Source: Sphingobacteriales bacterium 44-15
GTDB taxonomy: Bacteria > Bacteroidota > Bacteroidia > Chitinophagales > Chitinophagaceae
Length of the DNA: 48,811 nucleotides
NCBI GenBank assembly: GCA_001899685.1
Contig: MKWG01000034.1
Coordinates: forward strand, 1 to 48,811
Direction of reading: 5' to 3'
Below the pieces are notes generated by a model. It was given only the letters and a program-made list of their open reading frames with translations. It was not told the origin of the DNA and ran no database searches. Every line of letters begins with the position of its first letter. Position 1 is the stretch's first letter. The position numbers and the translations under genes are program-made. Shown here one piece after another: positions 25,535 through 32,561 of the stretch.

Positions 25535-25974
25535 TGCTGCCTAAAGTCAGGAAGAGTGCTATTCAGGACAAAAGCTCTGCAATTTTCAGCGCAAAACAAA
25601 CAGCAGAAAAAAATGCATCAAGTCTTATAAACTTTTCTCTCAAATACTTTGATACAGACAGCAAAAAGTTTCCTTGTAATTGTTGGGACGGAGTATTTTA
25701 CTTGAATTTATTCAATAGGATAAAAGATTTGAGTTCAATGCAAAAGTTAGAATTTACGTCCAACAGAAGCAGGACACTTAGAAGTCATCCTATTGAATGG
25801 CACAACACTTCCGAAAATGGCTTTGGATTTCCTATGGAAGAGCAAATTGTAGATGTACCATACCAATTCTCATTAAGTGCAAATGATAAAGGAAGAGTTC
25901 ACGGATTTTTTATATTAAATACGTTTTACTTAGTTTGGCTAGATAAAAATCATGCCCTGTATCCTGACAAATAA
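25534..25974 (+). CDS. Putative toxin partner of the Panacea antitoxin
   Basis: 146 residues, no signal peptide or membrane segment. It overlaps the antitoxin stop by one base. The N-terminus is rich in Lys and Ser. The middle has FYLNLFNRIKDLSSMQ and SHPIEWHNTSENGFGFPMEE. The C-terminus has RVHGFFILNTFYLVWLDKNH with a final LYP. This last segment (RxxGF, FyxvWLDxxHxLY) recalls small uncharacterised proteins that I remember next to antitoxins, but I cannot confirm the family. Tandem His/Arg/Asp residues would suit a nuclease or nucleotidyl-modifying activity, but none can be asserted. The toxin role rests on operon context only. Confidence 0.6.
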   Translation: MLPKVRKSAIQDKSSAIFSAKQTAEKNASSLINFSLKYFDTDSKKFPCNCWDGVFYLNLFNRIKDLSSMQKLEFTSNRSRTLRSHPIEWHNTSENGFGFPMEEQIVDVPYQFSLSANDKGRVHGFFILNTFYLVWLDKNHALYPDK

Positions 25975-26032
25975 CGCATTGTCTCAACTGGTTATAATTG
26001 CCTTATAATATTAGTGATTTCACCCATAGTTT

Positions 26033-26134
26033 TTAATGCTGTATTAACAGGTAAATTATCGCCAGGAAGCCGATAGCAAAAATGATCAGTGTCATATTCA
26101 GATCAATCTGGGGTTGTGAATTTTGTTTATTCAT
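26033..26134 (-). CDS. 33-residue single-span membrane microprotein
   Basis: Too short for standard gene callers. It reads MNKQNSQPQIDLNMTLIIFA and continues as IGFLAIIYLLIQH, ending in TAA: a polar N-terminus, then one hydrophobic helix (about 14-31). The composition is that of a real small membrane protein rather than random sequence. It is alone on the minus strand between the toxin gene and the DUF4293 gene. The A/T-rich 12-bp inverted repeat at 26191-26229 lies upstream of it. Could be a small subunit of a membrane complex; no partner is evident. Codon usage is normal for the window. Confidence 0.5.
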   Translation of the reverse strand: MNKQNSQPQIDLNMTLIIFAIGFLAIIYLLIQH

Positions 26135-26190
26135 ACGGATAGGTTTTTAAGATCAAGAATTGGTTATGGGGAAGTAACGGCAGCCGAAAG

Positions 26191-26229
26191 AAAAATTGTT
26201 TTATGTGCATAAATAGCAAAACAATTTTT
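26191..26229. repeat. 12-bp perfect inverted repeat, AT-rich
   Basis: AAAAATTGTTTT (26191-26202) and AAAACAATTTTT (26218-26229), 15-base loop. It may act as a terminator for the toxin operon (216 bp upstream on the plus strand, T-run on the 3' side) or as a regulatory site for the microprotein gene. Confidence 0.5.
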
Positions 26230-26342
26230 TCACATTAATGGTTTTACTTTAATAAGCTATAATACTTCCGGCAGTACAATGAAGTAATATTACTACAGTG
26301 ATGTAGAGATAAACAACGGACTTGCTGAAGAAATTACTGTTA

Positions 26343-26464
26343 TGTCAAACGTGAAACCTGCCAGCCGGCAGGCTGGTGTGAGACGTGAAACATTCTTTCA
26401 CCTTTATCTCCTGCCTGCCATACCTACGGCAGGTAAACCGGTAGGCAAGTCTCACTTTTCACGA
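26343..26464. repeat. Heptad array with two nested GC-rich palindromes
   Basis: GTCAAAC GTGAAA is followed by CCTGCCAGCCGGCAGGCTGG (26357-26376), then TGTGAGAC GTGAAAC, TTTCACC, a second GC-rich inverted element of CCTGCC/GGCAGG type (26410-26446), and TCTCACT TTTCACG. The heptads appear interrupted by the palindromes, as though these had been inserted. The array lies 3' of the minus-strand DUF4293 gene. The stretch 26135-26342 otherwise shows only the AT-rich inverted repeat. Confidence 0.8.
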
Positions 26465-26496
26465 TAACACACAGACATAATTTACCTGACTTAACA

Positions 26497-26913
26497 TTAC
26501 CGGAGACGGTCAATGCTTTTTACCAGCTTTATATCTTTGTAAATACCTCTGATAGCGAGCAGGAGTAGAACGGGGATTAAAAAATACAGTCCTGCCCACA
26601 AAGTGAAAGTGCCGTTGGTGAATGATTTCACTTTCAGATAGTACAATAAGCTGCAAATAATATACAGCCCGATAGCTATCAGGCTGAGCTTTATCTGCAT
26701 GCTCCTGTTTTTATAAAGAAAAATGGCAATGAGCGGCACTATGCCGAGCGCTATGGTGAATATGAGGAGAAAAAGGCTGCTCCCTGCATTGATCTGGTCA
26801 AATTCATTAATGCCGTTAGTAATACGGGTACCGCTGTAGATGGAAAGCCGGACCGTAAGAAAAGCCAGAACACCTGCGAGCAGAAGCCACAAAGTTTGAA
26901 TGCGCTGTAACAT
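26497..26913 (-). CDS. DUF4293 family membrane protein
   Basis: 138 residues with four predicted membrane helices (about 6-24, 46-64, 73-91 and 103-121). The N-terminus MLQRIQTLWLLLAGVLAFL is the hallmark of DUF4293, a small inner-membrane family restricted to Bacteroidota with no assigned function. It lies 57 bp downstream (minus strand) of the unrelated-looking glyA end region's opposite side, that is, the glyA stop at 26971 precedes its start, so the two could be co-transcribed. Length is normal for the family. Confidence 0.8.
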   Translation of the reverse strand: MLQRIQTLWLLLAGVLAFLTVRLSIYSGTRITNGINEFDQINAGSSLFLLIFTIALGIVPLIAIFLYKNRSMQIKLSLIAIGLYIICSLLYYLKVKSFTNGTFTLWAGLYFLIPVLLLLAIRGIYKDIKLVKSIDRLR

Positions 26914-26970
26914 AGATTAATTTATTAATGCCCTAAACCTTACTCCTCACACCCTTTCACCCTTCTCCTT

Positions 26971-28272
26971 TCACCCCACTGCCACTTCTCCCGCCTCTAT
27001 TTCAGGATACAGCGGGAACTCCTTCATAAACTCATACACTTCTTCTTTTACTGTCTCAATTTTTTTGTTGTCGTCAACATTGTTCAGCACAATATCAATC
27101 ATGTCTACAATAGGTTCCATGTGCTCTTCTTTTAATCCGCGGGTAGTAATGGCCGGTACGCCTACTCTTATTCCCGAAGTAATGAAGGGGCTTTTATCAT
27201 CAAAAGGCACTGCATTTTTGTTTAAAGTGATATGCGCTTTGTCAAGTGTTTCCTGGGCTTTCTTGCCGGTAATGTTTTTATTCCGAAGATCAATCAGCAT
27301 AAGGTGATTGTCTGTGCCGTTGCTGATAAGATTATAGCCTCTTTTTACAAATGATCCTGCCATTGACTGTGCATTGGCGATTATCTGCTTTGCATAGGAG
27401 GTATATTCGTTGGTCAGAACTTCGCCGAAGGAAACCGCTTTTGCTGCAATAACATGCTCCAGCGGGCCGCCCTGCATACCGGGGAACACTGCCAAGTCGA
27501 GCAATGCGCTCATGGGCCTGATATTACCTTTGGGGTCTTTAATGCCAAACGGGTTGTCAAAGTCGTGCCGCATCATGATAATGCCTCCCCTGGGACCACG
27601 GAGCGTTTTATGGGTGGTGGAGGTTACTATATGACAATGCTCAAACGGGTCATTCAAAAGTCCTTTGGCGATCAGCCCGGCGGGGTGCGCTATATCTGCC
27701 AGTACCAGGGCGCCTATGGAATCCGCTATTTCACGGATACGTTTATAATCCCAGTCGCGGCTGTAAGCAGAAGCTCCGCAAATGATCATTTTAGGTTTTT
27801 CTGCTTTGGCGGTAGCCTCCATCTGATCATAATCTACAGTGCCGGTATCTTTTTTAACACCGTAAAAAAGCGCCTGGTAGTTTTTACCGCTGAAATTGGC
27901 AGGACTGCCATGGGTAAGATGCCCGCCCATGCTAAGGTCGAGCCCCAGTATTTTATCGCCGGCTTTAAGGCATGCCAGGAATACGGCTGTATTAGCCTGC
28001 GCCCCGCTGTGCGGCTGCACATTTGCCCACGAAGCATTAAATATTCTTTTAAGCCTTTCAATAGCTAAGTTTTCAATCTCGTCTATCACCTCACAACCGC
28101 CGTAAAATCTTTTACCGGGATATCCTTCCGCATATTTATTGGCAGGCACCGAGCCCATGGCCTGCAGCACCTGGTATGATGTAAAGTTTTCTGAAGCGAT
28201 CAGTTCGATGCCATTACGCTGGCGTTCAAGCTCCTTCTGAATGAGGTCAAACAGTTGTGTATCTTTTTGCAT
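26971..28272 (-). CDS. glyA: Serine hydroxymethyltransferase
   Basis: 433 residues from the ATG at 28272; the open frame extends seven codons further, but the family N-terminus starts at [18 protein letters not shown]. Diagnostic segments: IELIASENF (22-30), [16 protein letters not shown] (49-64), the PLP lysine Lys222 in [13 protein letters not shown], and [16 protein letters not shown] near the C-terminus. It interconverts serine and glycine with tetrahydrofolate in the cytoplasm. Length is typical for Bacteroidota. A -7 box lies only four bases before the ATG, so the transcript may be leaderless. Divergent from the nucleotidyltransferase gene. Confidence 0.97.
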   Translation of the reverse strand: MQKDTQLFDLIQKELERQRNGIELIASENFTSYQVLQAMGSVPANKYAEGYPGKRFYGGCEVIDEIENLAIERLKRIFNASWANVQPHSGAQANTAVFLACLKAGDKILGLDLSMGGHLTHGSPANFSGKNYQALFYGVKKDTGTVDYDQMEATAKAEKPKMIICGASAYSRDWDYKRIREIADSIGALVLADIAHPAGLIAKGLLNDPFEHCHIVTSTTHKTLRGPRGGIIMMRHDFDNPFGIKDPKGNIRPMSALLDLAVFPGMQGGPLEHVIAAKAVSFGEVLTNEYTSYAKQIIANAQSMAGSFVKRGYNLISNGTDNHLMLIDLRNKNITGKKAQETLDKAHITLNKNAVPFDDKSPFITSGIRVGVPAITTRGLKEEHMEPIVDMIDIVLNNVDDNKKIETVKEEVYEFMKEFPLYPEIEAGEVAVG

Positions 28273-28276
28273 GAGG

Positions 28277-28284
28277 CAAAAATA
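28277..28284 (-). promoter_or_regulatory. -7 box TATTTTTG abutting the glyA start
   Basis: On the minus strand TATTTTTG is followed by CCTC and then the glyA ATG. If transcription starts about six bases after the box, the mRNA would begin at or within the start codon. Confidence 0.45.
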
Positions 28285-28390
28285 ATGCAACAATCCCGAA
28301 TTTTGCTATTTTCACGCTTTAAAGCATACACATAATGTGTTTATGAAGAACCTGATGGGTGTATGCTCCTGAGTAAAGAATAATATACGG

Positions 28391-29383
28391 ATGAAAGCAA
28401 TAATACCAGTAGCAGGTGCAGGCACCAAGCTGCGGCCTCACACATATACTCAACCCAAGGCACTGATCCCGCTGGCGGGAAAAACCGTGCTCAGCATTAT
28501 TGTGGACCAACTGGCAGAAGCAGGCATCAAAGAATTTGTATTTATTATAGGGTATCTCGGTGATAAGATCCAGGATTATGTGAAAGAGCATTACCCTCAT
28601 CTTACCTGTCATTTTGTGTTGCAAAGTGAACGACAGGGGCTGGGACACGCTATCTTTCTTACAAAAGATATTGTGGGTGATGACGAAATTTTTATTGTAC
28701 TGGGAGATACTATTTGCGAGTATGATGTAAAAGAGGTACTGGAGAGTGAAGATTCCATGCTGGGTGTGAAGAAAGTGGATGATCCCCGCAATTTTGGGGT
28801 GGCAGAGTTGAGCGACAACGGGTTTATCGGGAAGGTGGTGGAAAAACCGCAGATACCCAAGTCCAATCTTGCGCTGGTAGGATTATACAAGATCCGGAAT
28901 ACAGCTTTTCTTTTTTCCTGCCTTGAAAACAATATAAGGGAAGGCATACGCTGCAAAAACGAATACAGCCTTACAGATGCCCTGGAGTGTATGATCATGA
29001 AAGGCGTGGCTTTTAAGTCTTTTAAAGTGCAGAACTGGTTTGATTGCGGGCGAATAGACACGCTGCTTGAAAGTAATGCCATCCTTATGAAGAAGCTGGG
29101 CGGGAAAATATCCCCGGATCATGTTTTTGAGAATGTTATTATTGTCCCGCCTGTAAGCATAGCCCGTGGATGCGAGATCAACAATTCCATTATCGGACCC
29201 AATGTAGCTGTGGGCGAGGATGCCAAAATTACCTATTCCATTGTCAGAGACTCTATTATCGGATCTTTTGCCAACCTGTATGATGTGGTTTTGCATGATT
29301 CCCTGATCGGCAGTGATACGGAAATAAAGGGCGAAACCCGCTCACTCAATATAGGGGATAATACGCAGATAGACCTGGGGTAA
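28391..29383 (+). CDS. Sugar-phosphate nucleotidyltransferase with left-handed beta-helix tail
   Basis: 330 residues. N-terminal nucleotidyltransferase with GAGTKLRPHTYTQPKAL (9-25), a slight variant of the GxGTRLRPLTxxxPKPL signature (Lys replaces Arg), LQSERQGLGHAI and the metal-binding LGDTICEYD (Asp106). A hexapeptide-repeat C-terminus from about 240 (NVIIVPPVSIARGCEINNSI, IGPNVAVGEDAKI) completes the long form seen in RmlA-like/archaeal-type dTTP/UTP:sugar-1-phosphate transferases. It makes an NDP-sugar, most likely dTDP- or UDP-glucose or a related sugar; the exact sugar cannot be told. Divergent from glyA across 118 bp. Confidence 0.88.
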   Translation: MKAIIPVAGAGTKLRPHTYTQPKALIPLAGKTVLSIIVDQLAEAGIKEFVFIIGYLGDKIQDYVKEHYPHLTCHFVLQSERQGLGHAIFLTKDIVGDDEIFIVLGDTICEYDVKEVLESEDSMLGVKKVDDPRNFGVAELSDNGFIGKVVEKPQIPKSNLALVGLYKIRNTAFLFSCLENNIREGIRCKNEYSLTDALECMIMKGVAFKSFKVQNWFDCGRIDTLLESNAILMKKLGGKISPDHVFENVIIVPPVSIARGCEINNSIIGPNVAVGEDAKITYSIVRDSIIGSFANLYDVVLHDSLIGSDTEIKGETRSLNIGDNTQIDLG

Positions 29384-29537
29384 GAGGTAAGGCATAAGGC
29401 GAAAGTAGTAAGGTAATACAGGTGAATAGGTAAAGGTGAATGCATCTGGCGTGAGAAGTGAGATGTGAAAGGTTTTCACGCCTGCCTGTCGGCAGACAGG
29501 TTTGTCGTCTCACGTTTATCGTTTGACGTTTTATGTT
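29384..29537. repeat. Long heptad array with the identical 20-bp palindrome
   Basis: GTAAGAG GTAAGGC ATAAGGC GAAAGTA GTAAGGT, then GTGAATA, GTGAATG, GTGAGAA GTGAGAT GTGAAAG, then TTTTCACG, the palindrome CCTGCCTGTCGGCAGACAGG (29481-29500), TTTG, and TCTCACG TTTATCG TTTGACG TTTTATG. Bases 29473-29504 are identical to 16859-16890. It begins directly at the stop of the nucleotidyltransferase gene. Confidence 0.85.
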
Positions 29538-29539
29538 TG
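29532..29539 (+). promoter_or_regulatory. Candidate -7 box TATGTTTG
   Basis: Full TAnnTTTG match 30 bp before the ATG at 29570, at the distal edge of the heptad array, so the array may reach into the promoter of the flavoprotein gene. Confidence 0.35.
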
Positions 29540-29569
29540 CCGTTCTAAAATCTCAAATTTCAAATCCTC

Positions 29570-30514
29570 ATGTCTTCCCGAATCACAGCGCTTTTCAATA
29601 TAAAATATCCCATTATCCAGGCGGGGATGGTATGGGCCAGCGGCTGGAGGCTGGCTGCTGCGGTAAGCAATGCCGGGGGGCTTGGGCTGATCGGAAGCGG
29701 TAGCATGCACCCTGATACCCTGCGCCTTCATATTCAAAAATGCAGGGAAGCCACACAGGCAGCCTTCGGTGTAAATATACCCCTGCTGTACGCAGATATT
29801 GAGAAGCATATCCGGCTTGTAATAGAAGAAGGAGTAAAAGTGGTGTTCACCTCTGCAGGCAATCCCCGGACCTGGACGCCGCTGCTGAAAGAGCATGGTA
29901 TAACCGTAGTGCATGTAGTAAGCAGCAGCAAGTTTGCCCGCAAAGCTGAAGCTGCCGGCTGTGATGCAGTGGTGGCAGAAGGATTTGAGGCAGGCGGGCA
30001 TAACGGGAGAGAGGAAACAACAACTATGGTGTTGGTGCCTGCCGTTTGTGAAGCTGTATCTGTACCGGTAATAGCGGCGGGAGGCATTGCCACGGGGCGG
30101 CAGATGCTGGCAGCGATGGTGTTGGGCGCAGAAGGGGTACAGATAGGCAGCCGGTTTGTTGCCAGTGAGGAAGCTTCTTCTCATATTAATTTTAAAAATG
30201 CGGTAGTAAGTGCAACAGAAGGTGATACCCGGTTGTCATTAAAAAAACTGACACCGGTAAGGCTGATCAGGAATAAATTTTTTAACGAAGTGGAAGAAGC
30301 AGAGAACAGGGGCGCAGACGTGGAAGAGCTCAGGGAGCTGCTGGGAAGAGGCAGGGCAAAAAGGGGAATGTTTGAAGGTAACCTGGACGAAGGCGAGCTG
30401 GAGATCGGCCAGTCAAGCATATTAATTCATGAGATCCTGCCTGCCGCTACCATTCTTCAAAATATTTATGCTGAATATCAGTCGGCGCTTGCAAATCCTT
30501 TGGAAAAGATATAA
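29570..30514 (+). CDS. Nitronate monooxygenase / FabK-like flavoprotein
   Basis: 314 residues, TIM barrel with FMN site. IIQAGMVWASGWRLAAAVSN (15-34) followed by AGGLGLIGSGS, VVFTSAGNP, AEGFEAGGHNG (136-146, His144), AAGGIATGRQM (169-179) and GAEGVQIGSRF (186-196) identify the 2-nitropropane dioxygenase-like family. This family includes nitronate monooxygenases (detoxifying propionate-3-nitronate) and the enoyl-ACP reductase FabK. The lack of an obvious fatty-acid gene context favours the former, but a FabK role is not excluded. Cytoplasmic. Normal length. Confidence 0.85.
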   Translation: MSSRITALFNIKYPIIQAGMVWASGWRLAAAVSNAGGLGLIGSGSMHPDTLRLHIQKCREATQAAFGVNIPLLYADIEKHIRLVIEEGVKVVFTSAGNPRTWTPLLKEHGITVVHVVSSSKFARKAEAAGCDAVVAEGFEAGGHNGREETTTMVLVPAVCEAVSVPVIAAGGIATGRQMLAAMVLGAEGVQIGSRFVASEEASSHINFKNAVVSATEGDTRLSLKKLTPVRLIRNKFFNEVEEAENRGADVEELRELLGRGRAKRGMFEGNLDEGELEIGQSSILIHEILPAATILQNIYAEYQSALANPLEKI

Positions 30515-30606
30515 ATTTAGCCGTGAGAGATCCATCGCGGCCTATCTGTGGGGAAAAATAATTGGGTTTACTAACGACATCTTTTTTACGAAACAAAAAA
30601 CTATTA

Positions 30607-31011
30607 ATGAAACGCAGGTGTTTTTTCTCCATAATATGCCTGATAATGGCTTCGGCAGCGCTGGCAAATGTTCCCGGCACTCCTCCCGGTATTGACGCTG
30701 ATGCAGCGCTGGTGAACGGTATGGTAATTGACAAAGACAGCCGTAAGCCGCTGAAGGATGTAAATGTTACTGCAGTGATGCAGTCGAAAAAGGAGAAAAC
30801 CGTATCCACGGACAGCAACGGCAATTTCCATTTTATCATGCTTAAGCCCGGCACTTATCGCCTGGTCTTTGAAAAAGAAGGATACAAAAAAGTAGTAAAG
30901 GATAAAGTAGAAGTAAAAGAGAAGATGCCTGTGAAGGTTAATGTGGAAATGTTTGAGTTTGTGCCTATTTCAGACAGGGGGCCATCAGCCTGGCATTTCT
31001 TTGAATCGTAA
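30607..31011 (+). CDS. Small secreted carboxypeptidase-regulatory-like domain protein
   Basis: 134 residues from the ATG at 30607; the 15 extra upstream codons are in a non-coding leader and precede no signal. Signal peptide at 1-20 (FFSIICLIMASAALA). The rest is one CarboxypepD_reg-like (transthyretin-like) beta-sandwich: VNGMVIDKDSRKPLKDVNV, STDSNGNFHFIMLKPGTYRL, EKEGYKKVVKDKV. Such single-domain periplasmic proteins usually resemble the N-terminal domain of TonB receptors; a role in receptor assembly or adhesion is conceivable but unproven. It is convergent with rnpB across a heptad array and a bidirectional terminator. Confidence 0.8.
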   Translation: MKRRCFFSIICLIMASAALANVPGTPPGIDADAALVNGMVIDKDSRKPLKDVNVTAVMQSKKEKTVSTDSNGNFHFIMLKPGTYRLVFEKEGYKKVVKDKVEVKEKMPVKVNVEMFEFVPISDRGPSAWHFFES

Positions 31012-31132
31012 TAGTAGTGAATGGTGAATAGTGAATAGGCAATGGAGAGCCGCGAAACGATAAACGTGAGAAGTGAAACGACAGACGTGAAACCTTCTCA
31101 CCTCTCACTTTTCACGTCTCACGCCTATTTAC
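31012..31132. repeat. Heptad hairpin array between a convergent pair
   Basis: GTGAATG GTGAATA GTGAATA GGCAATG, then GATAAAC GTGAGAA GTGAAAC GACAGAC GTGAAAC face TTCTCACC TCTCACT TTTCACG TCTCACG. The arms at about 31064-31078 and 31105-31119 pair with two mismatches. It lies between the 3' ends of the carboxypeptidase-regulatory-like gene and rnpB. Confidence 0.8.
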
Positions 31133-31154
31133 CCCTTTACAAAATCACACTATG

Positions 31155-31190
31155 CATAAAAAGGGCTGCCTCTGAAGACAGCCTTTTTTA
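31155..31190. terminator. Bidirectional intrinsic terminator of rnpB and the convergent gene
   Basis: GGCTGCCTCTGAAGACAGCC (31164-31183) folds into an 8-bp stem with one G-U type pair and a 4-base loop. A-rich sequence on the left (31157-31162) and a run of seven T on the right make it work in both directions: for rnpB (minus) and for the plus-strand gene ending at 31011. Confidence 0.85.
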
Positions 31191-31197
31191 ATTTTTT

Positions 31198-31566
31198 ACT
31201 GCATGACCTGTAAGCCGGATTCTGTCGGGTGCTATCATTTATCTGGCCCCGGCATTGCTGCCGGGATCTATCTGCTTACCCTCCCCGATATCCCGGGGGA
31301 ATTTTGCCGGGCAGGCAAAAGATCGGGGTATACATAGCATTTCAGCACGCAAGGTTTACCCATATCACAGGTTACCCCATGATATCGTGAGCTCTTACCT
31401 CACATTTTCACCCTTATCACGCCTGCGGCGCGACGGTTATTTTCTGTGGCACTATCTGTTCCCGTCAGAAACGGGACCCGGCGGTTAACCGGTGCGTTGC
31501 CCTGCGCTGTCCGGACTTTCCTTGACCATCTTTTTCAGATGCCCACGATAGCACAGCCATGCAGCA
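31198..31566 (-). ncRNA. rnpB: RNase P RNA (type A)
   Basis: Read on the minus strand, the 5' half holds GGAAAGTCCGGACAG (from 31525 downwards) and the 3' end holds GACAGAATCCGGCTTACAGG (31226-31207). These are the conserved P4-forming regions at the two ends of bacterial RNase P RNA. P1 is supported by CTGCATG near 31564-31558 pairing with CATGCAG at 31205-31199. The size, about 370 nt, fits type A. It processes tRNA 5' ends as the catalytic subunit. Ends are estimated from P1 and from the upstream -7 box. Open frames across it are spurious. Confidence 0.95.
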
Positions 31567-31570
31567 ACTG

Positions 31571-31578
31571 CAAAAATA
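31571..31578 (-). promoter_or_regulatory. -7 box TATTTTTG of rnpB
   Basis: Full TAnnTTTG match on the minus strand, about six bases before the estimated 5' end of RNase P RNA, exactly where a promoter for a stable RNA must lie. It supports the same motif seen upstream of several coding genes here. Confidence 0.6.
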
Positions 31579-31613
31579 ACTTAATTGTTTATCTTCATTT
31601 AAATGATAATATT

Positions 31614-32435
31614 ATGCGGTTGACAATGCTGGCAATATGCTGGTTATTATTCTCCCGCGGTGTTGGACAGACTGCAACGCTACAGGAGAAATACCCTGTT
31701 GACTCCGGTTATTTTGTATCCTTTGACGGGGTGAAAATTTATTATGAATCCCGGGGCGCCGGAATGCCTGTACTGCTGGTACATGGCTTTATTGTGAACA
31801 GCAACATGTGGAAGTCTTCACGGCTCTATGCAGATCTCCCGGCAGCCGGCTACAGGGTGGTATCGCTTGACCTGCGCGGGAATGGCAGGTCTGATAAGCC
31901 CCACGACAGCACTGCATACGATAATGATGCAGAGGCAAAAGATATCATGCTGCTGATGGACCATCTGAAAATAAAGCAGTATGCGGCTGTTGGCTATTCA
32001 AGAGGAGCTATCATTACGGCGCGGCTGCTGGTGCTGGATAAAAGGGTGAAAGCTGCAGTGCTTGGAGGGATGGGCATTGATTTTACCAACCCTGAATGGC
32101 CGCGGCGGAAAATGTTTTACCATGCATTGAGAGGAGATGATGTGCCCGGTCTGAAGGCAACCATGGATAATATTGACCGGCAGGGGCTGGATCGTGTGGC
32201 ATTGACCTGGATGCAGCGCTCTCAGCCTTCCACGCCGGAAAAAATACTGGCGAAGCTGCCGCAACCTGTATTAATAGCCTGTGGTGATAAAGATGATACT
32301 GCATCTGCCTCAGCGCTCACAAAAGTATTCCGTAATTCCACTTACAAAATAGTTCCCGGCGACCACGGCGCTGCCAGCAGGACACCGGAGTTTTCTGCAG
32401 CGGTGCTGGATTTCCTGGGCAAACACTATAGATAG
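31614..32435 (+). CDS. Secreted alpha/beta hydrolase
   Basis: 273 residues from the ATG at 31614; the longer open frame would run back through rnpB and is rejected. Signal peptide at 1-18. The alpha/beta hydrolase fold is complete: PVLLVHGFIVNSNMW (52-66), DLRGNGRSDKP (86-96), nucleophile Ser129 in VGYSRGA, acid in CGDKDDTAS (about Asp225-Asp228) and His251 in PGDHGAAS. Presence of Arg after the nucleophile (GYSRG) is seen in some esterases and peroxidase-like members. It lacks lid insertions, and the substrate is unknown. Convergent with the Smr-domain gene. Confidence 0.85.
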   Translation: MRLTMLAICWLLFSRGVGQTATLQEKYPVDSGYFVSFDGVKIYYESRGAGMPVLLVHGFIVNSNMWKSSRLYADLPAAGYRVVSLDLRGNGRSDKPHDSTAYDNDAEAKDIMLLMDHLKIKQYAAVGYSRGAIITARLLVLDKRVKAAVLGGMGIDFTNPEWPRRKMFYHALRGDDVPGLKATMDNIDRQGLDRVALTWMQRSQPSTPEKILAKLPQPVLIACGDKDDTASASALTKVFRNSTYKIVPGDHGAASRTPEFSAAVLDFLGKHYR

Positions 32436-32466
32436 TATAGTGTAACGTTAACCATAATATGCCGTA

Positions 32467-32556
32467 TCATCTTGTGAATGGTGAATAGTGAATGGTGAGA
32501 GGTCAAAAGTGAGAAGTGAAATTCACCATTCACCATTGCCCATTCACCCGGACACT
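32467..32556. repeat. Heptad hairpin between convergent genes, 13-bp perfect arms
   Basis: GTGAATG GTGAATA GTGAATG GTGAGAG GTCAAAA GTGAGAA GTGAAAT turns into ATTCACC ATTCACC ATTGCCC ATTCACC. Bases 32474-32486 and 32521-32533 are perfect inverted arms. Placed exactly between two converging stop codons (32435 and 32562) with no other terminator visible. Confidence 0.88.
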
Positions 32557-32561
32557 CAGCA

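Noticed and set aside
28328-28340. ACACATAATGTGT palindrome between glyA and the nucleotidyltransferase
   Set aside because: Odd-length, short and AT-rich; may be an operator, but nothing else supports it.
31255-31488. 77-codon open frame on the plus strand
   Set aside because: Lies wholly inside the antisense of RNase P RNA.
31446-31613. N-terminal extension of the alpha/beta hydrolase
   Set aside because: It would run through rnpB; the signal peptide begins at the ATG at 31614.
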